In this document: positions 50,728 to 60,736 of the stretch, piece by piece
How positions within the stretch are numbered: position 1 is the first letter of the stretch
Layout of the letters: each line of letters opens with the position of its first letter
Translations under genes and position numbers: made by a program
From: Trichomonas vaginalis G3
Taxonomy: Eukaryota > Parabasalia > Trichomonadida > Trichomonadidae
Direction of reading: 5' to 3'
Assembly: GCF_026262505.1 (NCBI RefSeq)
Contig: NC_067206.1
Span: 24,009,896-24,073,895, forward strand
DNA length: 64,000 nt
Notes under the pieces: model-generated
Database searches by the model: none
The model's input: the letters and a program-made list of their open reading frames with translations, nothing else
What the model was told of the DNA's origin: nothing

Positions 50728-52302
50728 ATGCAGAACGAACAGTTAAACGAATTTACTCCAGCAGAGCATATTCATCAGATTCGCTCATATTTCGATATCA
50801 TAGACAATGCAGTTCAAATTGGTGACACTAATAGAAAATATTCTGACGCAAAGATTCCATCACAACCTGGAACTGCTAAAGATAACACATGGGTAACATT
50901 CAATCTCTCACCTCCTGGTGAAAATATGTTGGACCTTTACAATACATTCATTACGTATAAAATGGAAGGTCAATTTATTGTAGATAAAGAAATTGGTTCA
51001 GGTTCCAATAAAACAAACCCACCAGGATTTTGGATTGGTTTCGATGACGCTTTCTATGCAGTTGCTGGATATCAAATCCTTGCAAATGGTCGTATCGTAT
51101 ATTCTCAAGACAACGCAAGAGAAGAAGCATATATAACTTCAAACTCACAAACTACCGAACAAATAAAGAAAGTAGATGTTTTTCTCAAAGACTCGACATG
51201 AAGATGTATGGAGTCATTCGGGAACATGCAGAACAGGACAAATTGTTAGTGGTCCAATTACAGCAGGAAATCATTTGATTTTAAGCTTCGTTTAAGAATT
51301 CCTGTTAGAAGATTCCTTCCATTAGAAGCTATTCGATTTATTCCAGCTTTTGCAGGAAACATTCAGCTTAAAGTAAAGTTCAGTAGCGACGCCTTACAAT
51401 GCACATCTATATCTGTAAATGATATCATTGCTTTCAATCCAACTCTTAAAGTTGCATTTGCTTCAGATTCAAATCCACCGACAAATAAATTTGTTCCATG
51501 GAATGAACCATTCACTATGATAACGAAGGCAGTAGAAGCTAGTGGAACAGTTACTATTACAACTGTAACCCAGCAACTATTTCGAACAAAGATGGATTTT
51601 AATGAATGTTTCATTCATCCAAAGTCATTCTCTTTAGACCCTAACATTTATACAGAACTTGTAGAACATTATACAAACGAGGCTTTATGTTTTCCTGTTA
51701 AAGTTATGGATTGGATTCCTATGGACGGTTCATTCTCAAAGAATACAGATAGTTCAAGTGCAACATTTACAGCAGCTTATACGCCTATTAATGTTAAAAG
51801 TATTTGGGCACTATTTAGAAAGAAAGACAACTATTATGTTAATTTTGAGAACCCTAAGTTTAAATATCTTCAGCTTTCCATGGGAGCTTATGGAAATATG
51901 CCTGCAGAACCTGAAAAATCATATGGACCTGTATTTTATGAAATGGTTGCGAACGCTTGCAATACAAACAATGATATGATAGGATTTAATGAAGATGTTA
52001 TGAGGTCATTGGTGGATGATGGTAGTGTGGAACATAAATGGGATAGCTATGACAACACACATTTCTTATGTGGTTTTCCAACAGAAGTGGACTTTTGCTT
52101 CCAGCAAGGTCAAACATCTACTGCTCCAATAACATACAAATTGTCTGTTAAAGGACCTATTGAACTAGCAACTGAAAACGTACCAAAGCCACTTATTGGA
52201 TTTATGAGGGATTGTTGCTTTGCCATTCAGGTGCGTGCTAATGGCATCCCCATAATAAGATTAGATGACTATAACTTAGCTACGGACGACAGTGAGGAAT
52301 AA
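50728..52302 (+). pseudogene. Major capsid protein, two compensating frameshifts
   Basis: Frames 50728-51201 and 51517-52302 are in the same phase. The part between (about 51198-51290) is open only in another phase, so two small indels near 51198 and 51290 cancel. The whole is about 525 residues, as expected for a Maverick double-jelly-roll capsid protein. The N-terminal QIRSYFDIIDNAVQIGDTNR and the middle LRIPVRRFLPLEAIRFIPAF are the clearest matches to that lineage, from memory of the family pattern. It would form the hexon-like faces of an icosahedral shell. The gene lies at the right end of the element, after the minor capsid gene. Confidence 0.8.
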
Positions 52303-52332
52303 AGGATGAACGTTTATTTTTAAAGCTTATAA

Positions 52333-52791
52333 ATGAGTTCTTCATCAAGCTCTCGTGAACCTTCACCATCTATGAAACAAACTTTACCAAACGATTATGG
52401 AGCACCTATTGAATATTTCTTACGAGCTGCACAATGGCAAAGAGCAGTCTCACCAAGGTTAGGTGTTCCACCAGCTCCTGTCAAAAATAGCATTTGGTCA
52501 AGTCCTTATATAAAATATGGTCTCCCACTAGGTTTGCTAGCTACAGCAGGAGCAGTAATGATGTTGAAAAGAAATAAAGCAAATGTTGTAAATAATACTG
52601 AAGTAGCTGAAGTTAAACAAACTCCGACACCATCGCCAAAACCAACGCCTTCACAAACAACACTTTCAATGACTCCTGAACCTATGGAATTACAAACTCC
52701 TGTTCAAAAGTCAACTCCAAAACCGACTCCAACATTTAAACCAGAACCTACTCCTCAAATAAATCGTAAAACTCCTGCGTTTCCTTACTGA
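52333..52791 (+). CDS. Pro/Thr-rich membrane protein
   Basis: 152 residues with one clear transmembrane helix (YIKYGLPLGLLATAGAVMML, residues about 57-77), a basic stop after it (KRNK) and a long Pro/Thr/Lys-rich tail (TPTPSPKPTPSQTT), with a Ser-rich start. A type of small virion membrane or anchoring protein; no family. The start context is tataaatg, 30 bp after the capsid stop. Confidence 0.6.
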   Translation: MSSSSSSREPSPSMKQTLPNDYGAPIEYFLRAAQWQRAVSPRLGVPPAPVKNSIWSSPYIKYGLPLGLLATAGAVMMLKRNKANVVNNTEVAEVKQTPTPSPKPTPSQTTLSMTPEPMELQTPVQKSTPKPTPTFKPEPTPQINRKTPAFPY

Positions 52792-52839
52792 AAAAATAAC
52801 GTTATTTTTATTTAATATTATAATTTTTATTTGATTGAA

Positions 52840-53076
52840 ATGACGACTAAAGTCACTGAAGCAATGAAACAAAAGTTTTTGGTAGAATACATTAAATCAG
52901 GAATTATTCCAGAAGGTTTTTACATTCATACTATGAAGGATGGTAGAGTTCAGTTTAGAAAGATAAAGCAACCATTAGATAGAGAAGGAATTTTGAGAAA
53001 GATTAAACTTCATGAGGACAACATTGCTGAACTTAAGAAGAAGTTAGAAGAGTTGGAGAAAGGAAGAGAGTTATAA
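52840..53076 (+). CDS. Maverick terminal small basic protein
   Basis: 78 residues, near-identical to 10247-10483 (see there). The ATG at 52840 is preferred to the TTG nine bases upstream. The leader has ttatttttatttaatattat, the T-rich type. The last codons and the stop lie inside the right TIR, whose same bases in the left TIR form the end of a different gene (31003-31530) in another phase. Confidence 0.7.
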   Translation: MTTKVTEAMKQKFLVEYIKSGIIPEGFYIHTMKDGRVQFRKIKQPLDREGILRKIKLHEDNIAELKKKLEELEKGREL

Positions 53077-53762
53077 AGCAATGAGTTCAACAGGGTGAAA
53101 AAAAGAGGTGAAAAAAGAGGTGAGATCTCACCACTTCACCTAAATTTATTTTTGTGCTATGTTTTCATACGTGTGAGGGTGGTGAGATCATTATTTTTAA
53201 GTTTATTTTTTAAAATTATTTTTATTTTATTTGGATGTAATGACGAAAACTATTGAGATAACAAACTACAACGGTCATGAGTTCAAGAATTTGTTCTTCG
53301 TTCCTCGTGAAAATACATTCTATCAGATACGAGGGAGAAAGGGTAAAGTTAGTTTGAGCGTTTATGAAGGAATGAAGAATGGAAAGTTTATACAAGCATA
53401 CGATACAAACGGTAAACGTGTTTCATTAGCTTTGTCAAAACTTACTAACATTTATTTTGACAGTGATTTTGACCTATATGAAGAAGAAAGTGAGTCAGAA
53501 GAATATGAACTGTTATGTGAAGCACAGCAATGGGAGGAGTTGCAATACTTTTGTAAGTGAGAACGTTTATTTTTTACATTAGTGAAGTCGTTTGTGAAAA
53601 CGTTAGTGAAGTGGTTGGCGGCTTTATAAATATTTAAGGTTAAATTAGTGTTGTCATTTGTGTTGTAAAAATATATGTTAATGGTTTTGTAAAGTGTCAA
53701 ATTCACAAGTATTAGGTACGGTGGAACGTAGTGCCACCATACACGAGACTTGTATACTAACT
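53060..53762. repeat. Maverick right terminal inverted repeat
   Basis: 703 bp, complement of 30325-31027; equal lengths mean no net indel between copies. It ends gacttgtatactaact directly before the target duplication agtcat at 53763-53768. Confidence 0.95.
53240..53560 (+). CDS. TIR-encoded protein, right copy
   Basis: 106 residues (MTKTIEITNYNGHEFKNL), beta-rich N-terminal domain (FFVPRENTFYQIRGRKGKVS) and a strongly acidic C-terminus (YEEESESEEYELLCE). It is the homologue of 10648-10932, with roughly a third of positions shared. Two copies per element, both reading towards the ends. Function unknown; a terminal binding or anti-host role is conceivable, but there is no evidence. A ggtgagatctcacc block precedes it. 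Confidence 0.7.
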   Translation: MTKTIEITNYNGHEFKNLFFVPRENTFYQIRGRKGKVSLSVYEGMKNGKFIQAYDTNGKRVSLALSKLTNIYFDSDFDLYEEESESEEYELLCEAQQWEELQYFCK

Positions 53763-55190
53763 AGTCATATTGTCAGTCAAACCGTCAGTTATATTGTCAC
53801 TCAAACTATCAGTCTTATTCTAACTAAAACCGTAAGTCATAGTGTGTGTCAAACTGTCAGTCATATTGTCAGTCAAACTGTCAGTCTTACTCTCAATAAA
53901 AAGCTAATTCATAGTGTGTGTCAAACCGAAGTCATATTGTCACCCAAACTGTCAGTCTTATTCTCACTAAAACCATCAGTCATACACTCTCTTAAACTAT
54001 GAGTCATATTGTCGCCCAAACTCTCAATCATACACTCACTCAAATCAACAGTCATATTGTCTGTCAAACCACAGTCATATTGTCACTCAAACTGTCAGTC
54101 ATATTCTAACTAAAACCGTAAGTCAAAGTGTGTGTCAAACCGTCAGTCATATTGTCAGTCAAACTTTCAGTCATACACTCACTCAAATCAACAGTCATAT
54201 TGTCATCCAAACTATCAGTCTTATTCTCACTAAAACCGTAATTCATATTGTCACTCAAACCGTCAGTCATATTGTCATTAAAACGGTTAGTCATACACTC
54301 ACTCAAATCAACAGTCATATTGTCAGTCAAACTATCAGTCTTATCCTAACTAAAAAGCTAATTCATAGTGTGTGTCAAACCGTCAGTCATATTGTCAGTC
54401 AAACTATCAGTCTTATTCTCACTAAAACCATCAGTCATACACTCTCTTAAACTATGAGTCATATTGTCGCCCAAACTCTCAATCATACACTCACTCAAAT
54501 CAACAGTCATATTGTCAGTCAAACCGTCAGTTATATTGTCACTCAAACTGTCAGTCATATTCTAACTAAAACCGTAAGTCAAAGTGTGTGTCAAACTGTC
54601 AGTCATATTGTCACTCAAACTGTCAGTCTTATTCTAACTAATAAGCTAATTCATAGTGTGTGTCAAACCGAAGTCATATTGTCACTCAAATTGTCAGTCA
54701 TACACTCACTCAAATCAACAGTCATATTGTCACCCAAACTGTCAGTCTTATTCTCACTAAAACCATCAGTCATACACTCTCTTAAACTATGAGTCATATT
54801 GTCGCCCAAACTCTCAATCATACACTCACTCAAATCAACAGTCATATTGTCAGTCAAACCGTCAGTTATATTGTCACTCAAACTGTCAGTCTTATTCTAA
54901 CTAAAACCGTAAGTCAAAGTGTCTGTCAAACCGTCAGTCATATTCTCAGTCATACTGTAGTTCATACTATCACCCAAACTGTTGTTCATACTGTCACTCA
55001 AACTCTAAGTCATATTGTCAGTCAAACTGTGAGTCATATTCTCTCTCAAACCTTGAGTTATACTGACAACCAAACCCTCATTCAAAATGTCACTCAAACT
55101 GTCAGTTATATTCCTAGACACATTCAAACTTTCAGGCATATTGTCAGCCAGATACTCAGTTATAGAGTCACTTTTATGTCATTAATGAAT
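53763..55190. repeat. 24-bp minisatellite, right of Maverick
   Basis: The continuation of the 28805-30324 array (units gtcagtcatattgtcactca plus aact and subtypes). Long subblocks such as those around 53940-54050 and 54720-54850 repeat each other and match the left flank (30190-30320), indicating higher-order duplication. It degenerates after about 55000. Confidence 0.93.
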
Positions 55191-55899
55191 TCAGTTATAG
55201 ATTCAAACATACATTCGGTCCAATATTGGATCATGCAGTTAATTCTACATTTTTTTAACTTGTAAGTCATTATTTATGAAAATATTTAAAATAGTGTAAT
55301 TGCACAATGATGTGCAGTATTATCTTTAATATTAATATTGTAATATGATATTAGATTTTATCATATGAGATATTAATATTGATTTATGGATCACTGCACA
55401 ATGATGTGCAGTATTATCTTTAATATTAATATTGTAATATGCAATGTTATATTCTAATTTGAATGTTCCTTTTTAACCTCATGATTTCTTCTCACTGATC
55501 TGCCTTTTTATGCAGCATTTTGTATTTAATCTCTCTTATCCTTTAGATTCTCTATGCTTTCCATCTTTCTAAACCAGATTCCATTGTTAATTCTTAAATT
55601 AACACAAATCTTAAATTTCATATTAGTCATTGATCTGAAGTTATTGAAACATCTGACGTCTTTAGATTATCTTATCTAATATTAAAATGATTGATCTATT
55701 TACATTTTTAAAATAGTCCTAAAAAGTCTCAATATTTATAAAAGCATAATAAAATTAAATTTTTTAATATCATTTTGTAAATTATTCGTTTACTTTATGG
55801 CATAGTCTTGAAAAAGTATCAAAAAACATTATCTTAATGGTCTCTAAAGAGGTTAAGTAGCATACACACAGATATGCTAATGTGGTAAAAAGAGATTTA
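55191..55899. other. Intergenic DNA with a short direct repeat
   Basis: A stretch of about 50 bp (tgcacaatgatgtgcagtat then tatctttaatattaat) is found twice, at about 55302 and 55395. Each copy begins with the small palindrome tgcacaatgatgtgca. No gene seen. Confidence 0.6.
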
Positions 55900-56330
55900 T
55901 TGCAAAAGGTCCAAAATAGTATATTTATTATCAAGATTCGCGTGGAAACGTACGAGTTTGGGACGAATAACTAACATTCTTAAACATTTAGTAATACTCT
56001 GATAAGTACAAGTCCTTAGATACGACATCTGGCTTCTTTTGTTCTAACTTACCAAATTCAAGAACTCAAGTTGGCAGTAACTCTGTACTAAACATACTCT
56101 AAGAGCTTGTCATTATTCTGTGTATGACAAATCATACTTTAATGTTTTACTCGTTGAATAAAGAATGCTTGATTTTGAAATCGAATGTTTTTGCTTAAAT
56201 AGTTCCAGATTCTTGAACTAGGGACGGAATTAGAGGACACGTCTTTGCTGGTTAGTCGCGTGCTTGATGACAATATGCTACAATTATAATAAACGTACAA
56301 AAGGGACGAAAATTGAGAGCTTGTAACTTT
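55900..56330 (-). repeat. Dispersed repeat, copy 2 (inverted)
   Basis: The reverse complement of 23335-23790 at moderate divergence; landmarks are listed there. No shared frame. Confidence 0.75.
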
Positions 56331-56791
56331 CAACCAATAATTTTAAAAAATTAATGTAAGAGAGTTTGTGTCCATTCTAAGCCTATTCTCTTCAGTTTAG
56401 AAATAATTGATGCAAGATGCTCTGAAAATATGGAAAATAGGAGTTGCATCGCAGAATTTTTCTAAAGTATGAAGCAGAATTTGATTTGATATGAACGAAA
56501 ATGAAGAAGCTAAAATGGCGGAGCTCTTGATGTTGATGGTTGGTTGCATAGCTATGTCTGAGAACGTTCTTCAAATAGATCTCATGAAATGACAAGTTAT
56601 TTTCAGTAAAAATAAGCCCGTGGATCTATAAGAAGTTAATCTAATGTTACTTACATTGAGGTTTGCAGCAAAAGGTAGGAATTTCGAAATCTGGGTAAAT
56701 ATGTAAATAGTTTGGAGAAATAGGATTGGTTTATGTTTGTTTGTATATATAATAATGCATTTGTGATTTCAGCTTGATCACAGTTAGGTAA
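56331..56791. other. Intergenic DNA, no gene recognised
   Basis: The reverse frame 56392-56595 has no features and is not called. Confidence 0.45.
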
Positions 56792-56926
56792 TTACAATTG
56801 GGCTGCACTAATTTTTTTCAGGAAATTCTCAGCTTTGGGAGCCTGGCTTTGGGTAATTCTGTTAAGTATACATGGACCATCACTTCCTTCTTTATTAGTA
56901 AATTTATTTAGGGTTCTTTCTGCCAT
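56792..56926 (-). CDS. Possible very small gene
   Basis: A 44-residue frame from ATG 56926 (MAERTLNKFTNKEGSDGPC, ending FLKKISAAQL) with ordinary protein composition, unlike neighbouring AT-rich spacer translations. No family recognised. It could equally be a fragment of an older gene. Confidence 0.3.
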   Translation of the reverse strand: MAERTLNKFTNKEGSDGPCILNRITQSQAPKAENFLKKISAAQL

Positions 56927-57340
56927 TTGATTCCTCAAAAAAATAGCTATAAAACAATATTTTGACGCAAGACGTGTTATGTACAAGTAATATACAGTTA
57001 AATTCATAAAAGAATTCGTTTTCCAAAAAAAAAGGTACAGTCACTTCCTTCCAACCAAAATTATGGCCTGAAACTCTGGCTAGAGACTATACATAGCGTA
57101 TATATGTAGATGTTTGAGCTTGGAGAAAATCGGCTAATACAATCTTGAGTTATATTATCCCCACGAATTATCTCCAGAATTTACTTATATATCGACACGA
57201 GACGATTCAGTACAAGAAGTAGATCAGTTTTCTATCATAAAATGAATCATATATCAAAATAATGCAGTAGAATTGATACAATTTACAATACTGGTATAAA
57301 ATTCTGAGCTCATTTATCAACGCAAAAAAAAATTAACTCA

Positions 57341-57955
57341 ATGGAGAATAAAAGAAGCAAAGAATATATAAAACTATTGGATGAATTTTTCAACTCAACT
57401 TCGACTAAAAGCATAATGATTGAAGAGTTAAGACGAAAACAAAGAATAATTTCATCAGAACAAATGTTTCGATTAGTTAATTGGGATAGAGAAAATGCAA
57501 ATCTCATAAAAAGAAAACGCATTCATTTAGCTAATTGTATTTCTTCAAGAGCAGCACTACAAGATTTAGATGATTCATATTCAGAAAAAATGAACACAAG
57601 AATATCTCAAATAAACAGATTTTATGATGAGTGCTCCGAAAAAATCAATATTTCTAAAGAAGAATATGAAAAATCGCTTGCCGAATTGAAAAAAAAATTA
57701 AGTGACATTAAAGATCAGAACGCCGTACTTACGAATGATATTAAAAAGTTAGAAGAGCAAGAAGAACGTTACTACAGAATCAAAAGCCAATACGAAGCTT
57801 CACTCAAAATTGATTCACTTAAAAAAGAAGAATCCAAACTTCAAGCTGAACTGGCACAACTTAATGCGCAGATTTCTAAATCACAAAAACCAGAAGTGGC
57901 TCCAAGTCAACGTTTAGCAATTACAAATAATAAAAAAAGAGAACCACTAGAATAA
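57341..57955 (+). CDS. Coiled-coil protein, host
   Basis: 204 residues. The N-terminal half is helical and basic (KRSKEYIKLLDEFFNS, LVNWDRENANLIKRKRIHL). Residues about 95-180 form a long coiled coil (YEKSLAELKKKLSDIKDQNA, KKLEEQEERYYRIKSQYE, SKLQAELAQLNAQISK), with a short Lys/Pro tail. The ATG is preceded, about 30 bases upstream, by a tcattt that fits the trichomonad initiator. Intact, single copy and compact, so a genuine host gene, perhaps cytoskeletal; the family is not known to me. Confidence 0.75.
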   Translation: MENKRSKEYIKLLDEFFNSTSTKSIMIEELRRKQRIISSEQMFRLVNWDRENANLIKRKRIHLANCISSRAALQDLDDSYSEKMNTRISQINRFYDECSEKINISKEEYEKSLAELKKKLSDIKDQNAVLTNDIKKLEEQEERYYRIKSQYEASLKIDSLKKEESKLQAELAQLNAQISKSQKPEVAPSQRLAITNNKKREPLE

Positions 57956-58364
57956 TCTCAGAATATTTGAAACATTTGTTACTCGTCTATGGTAGTATAT
58001 CTGAAAAATAGAAGAGTAACTTCCTCAACAATCAAATATAATCCTAAAAAAATACCCTCAAAAACTTAAAAAAAATTGACTTATGTTCATTTAAAAGAGT
58101 TCGTCAAGAGGTGTTAAATTGTTGATTTTCAGGATCGGAACTCAGAATTTTTACAATCAAAATAAAATTACGCGAGTAAACGAGCAAAGTTATACTTTAC
58201 TTTAGTATCATATACTACAAAACATAGGTTGCAATTTTATTTCAGCACGTAAAATTCCCAAATTTACGGTATTTGAATAAAATTAACATTAAACATTAAT
58301 CTATTCTAGATTGTGTTAATAGAATATTCTAGATTTTACATTGTGTTAATTATCACTATATTAT
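57956..58364. other. Intergenic spacer
   Basis: Nothing recognised apart from a duplicated ttctagattgtgttaatag-like stretch near 58308-58350. Confidence 0.45.
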
Positions 58365-58424
58365 TTGTTTGTAGAATATTCTATTATTAACCGCGGTTGC
58401 TTAAAACCAGTAAAACATTATACA

Positions 58425-58550
58425 ATGCCAGACTTTTATTTACATGAAGTCAGACATCAAGAAAAGTGTGAGGAGTCTTCAAGATTTTTAACATCTGTAG
58501 TTCCTCCAAAACTTCGTAAAACTGTTCCACAGCCAATGCCTTTGTATTAA
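58425..58550 (+). CDS. Possible small gene
   Basis: A 41-residue frame from ATG 58425 (MPDFYLHEVRHQEKCEESSR, then PPKLRKTVPQPMPLY). The composition is protein-like and the frame extends 20 codons upstream without ATG, so the 5' end may be elsewhere. Family not recognised. Confidence 0.35.
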   Translation: MPDFYLHEVRHQEKCEESSRFLTSVVPPKLRKTVPQPMPLY

Positions 58551-58740
58551 CGGTTGGTATTTTTTTGTTTTGTATTGTTGTGTTTTTAAAGTATAATGTT
58601 TAATATGCTCTAATCATATAATTATTAATTTTTTTTCTATCTTATATCGTTTCATATTGAACGTTAATCACATCAAATTGAGATCTGATAAAGAGATTTG
58701 GTAATAATTTGATAATAAAACATAATCATTTACTAATAAC

Positions 58741-60102
58741 TAGGGATTCCGTTTGGAGAAATAACGGTGTGGATCTCCAAATCCAAAAAAAAAATATCTT
58801 CTCCAAAATTGTAAACTAAAATGTAAACCTATAAATGTCATTTTTGAACAATCGTGATTTTTTTGGGAAATTTTGAATCATGGATTTAACATTATTTTAC
58901 CCCAAAATTCCATTTCTTTATCAAAAGAGGTTCCAAAATCATATCTTAAAATATTAGCTTGATTTTTGCAATTCAAGCCCGTAACTAAATTGAGTCTCCA
59001 CTTCTCCAATGGAAGAGTATTCAATTTTGAATACTTGGAGAAGACAGACTAGTTCAATTTCTCCATTGGAGAAGGAGATTTGGAGACGCTTTGGAGACGG
59101 ATTTTAATTTTGTTTCCTAAGAAACTTTCTATGGATAATATTATTGGGATTGCCAAGGCCATCAGATCCCAGATGAAAGATCCAAGATTAATCGATTAAA
59201 TTTTACGATTTTTTAAAATTTTAACAAAAGTCTAATTAATTTTGGTTCCGAGTCTATTACTACTATTACAATCATCGAAGCTTATATTTTCTTCAATCAT
59301 TTATCTAGCACTGCATTTTTTTATTGACATATTTTTCAAATCTTAATTTTACATCCAAGAATGTTACATCTACACAAGAACCAAACAATTTTAGAACTCT
59401 CATAACTATTCAATTACTATGTAATTCTCTATATATTTGAATAAAAATTTTTATTCGAAAGAATGAGTTTTTAGTATACATATTAATAAAGATTACACGG
59501 ATATAGCAAATGAAACTTTTATTTTACTTAATTCTATTCATATTTAAAATTTATAATTTGTTGATTGTCTAAGTATTAGCCATATTTAGCATATCACAAT
59601 GGCGCATTCCAGACTATTAACAATAAAACAACAAATTTATTGACTTTAAAAAGAATCATAATTCAAGAGAAGAAACAAGATCTTCAGAACTGACTATTCA
59701 ATTGTCATTAATATCATTCTTATCTTGTCATGTTTTAAGCAGGATTTTTCTCTAAAATCTGTAGGAATATTTTATTTATTTTTGAATTCTCTCATCTGTG
59801 TTGTATCTGAGACTGGTGTTAATGTGGATTTTATAAGAATAACAGATAAATCTTTGAACAAGTATATGAGGTCTTTATAAAAATTGCATTCTAATAATAA
59901 TGGAGATCTGGCAAAGTAATTACAAAGGAATTTGGTATTAATAATAGAAAGCAGCCAAAGTTCAATATTATTCTATCAACAATATTGCATTTGTATGCAT
60001 ATTTGAAGCACAATAAAAAATGTAAACAACTTTACAATTTGTAAAGTTTCTCCAAATAAGAAAATAGAGTTGGAGAAGATTTTTCTCCAAACGGGATCCC
60101 TA
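58741..60102. mobile_element. hAT-like non-autonomous element
   Basis: A 1362-bp element with inverted ends tagggattccgtttggagaa (left) and tagggatcccgtttggagaa (right, reversed) and perfect 8-bp flanking duplications ctaataac (58733-58740 and 60103-60110). The 8-bp duplication and TAGGG terminus are typical of hAT transposons. No transposase frame inside. Many internal ttggaga/tctccaa motifs occur near both ends (for example around 59030-59100), like hAT subterminal repeats. Confidence 0.85.
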
Positions 60103-60126
60103 CTAATAACAAATAAAAAAACAAAA

Positions 60127-60384
60127 TTAACAATCGCTTGGGATGAAATGGAAATCATGAGGGAATTCATTGAATTCTTTGAATTCTTTGAACTCATCGA
60201 ACTCCAATGATAAATCTATCGTGGCATTGCACGATGTAATCATTGGTGTAACGTATGTAATTGAAGGCGGAGAAAAAGTTTTTTTCTGAAGATTTCTTGG
60301 TGATGTTCGCTTTGGCTTTGCAGAGAGATCTATTTTAATCTCATTGTCAGCGCCTCTGTTGATGAATGCGCAAAGAAACTTCAT
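60127..60384 (-). CDS. Possible small host protein
   Basis: 85 residues from ATG 60384 (MKFLCAFINRGADNEIKI, then KPKRTSPRNLQKKTFSPP). A repeated acidic-aromatic segment EFDEFKEFKEFNEF is near the end. Normal composition, the start context taaatg, no family recognised. Immediately beside the hAT-like insertion. Confidence 0.35.
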   Translation of the reverse strand: MKFLCAFINRGADNEIKIDLSAKPKRTSPRNLQKKTFSPPSITYVTPMITSCNATIDLSLEFDEFKEFKEFNEFPHDFHFIPSDC

Positions 60385-60736
60385 TTAGAAGAATGAAATT
60401 ACTCTGCAATTGAAATGATTTCAATTATTGACAAATTGGTAAACGCAATTGAATAGAAAATAACACATTTTAGACACTTTTAATCAAATCATTTCATGAT
60501 ATGTATTAATAAATTGAATTATTAGCATACGTTGGAAATAATTTTGAATACTTTTGTGTCGTGTAAAATATTTTTTTTAAATGAAGAAAATGCTACACAT
60601 CTAAATAAATAATATTGAAATACTTTACAAGTTTGCCGCCCCTGCCTTTACACAACTCCCCCATAAAGTGAAGTCGATAGTCAAAGGTCAAGACTCTATC
60701 AGACAAATTGAGAGGAAAATGTAAAAAAATCCAATC
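60385..60736. other. Intergenic spacer
   Basis: No gene seen. Ends in taaaaaaatccaatc, which is repeated beyond the next element. Confidence 0.45.

Larger units (their letters stand above)
30325..53762. mobile_element. Maverick/Polinton, 23.4 kb, defined ends
   Basis: The element starts agttagtatacaag and ends, inverted, cttgtatactaact: the AG..CT termini typical of Mavericks. Its 703-bp inverted repeats occupy 30325-31027 and 53060-53762, and the flanking 6-bp target duplication is agtcat (30319-30324 and 53763-53768). It contains the Maverick core set: rve integrase, protein-primed PolB, FtsK/A32-like packaging ATPase, major capsid and possible minor capsid proteins. Added are a collagen-like fibre, KilA-N and many small unknowns. 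No cysteine maturation protease was recognised. Frameshifts in ATPase, PolB and capsid genes and an insertion in the fibre gene suggest it cannot now function alone. Near-identical TIRs and an intact target duplication argue for fairly recent insertion. Confidence 0.96.
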
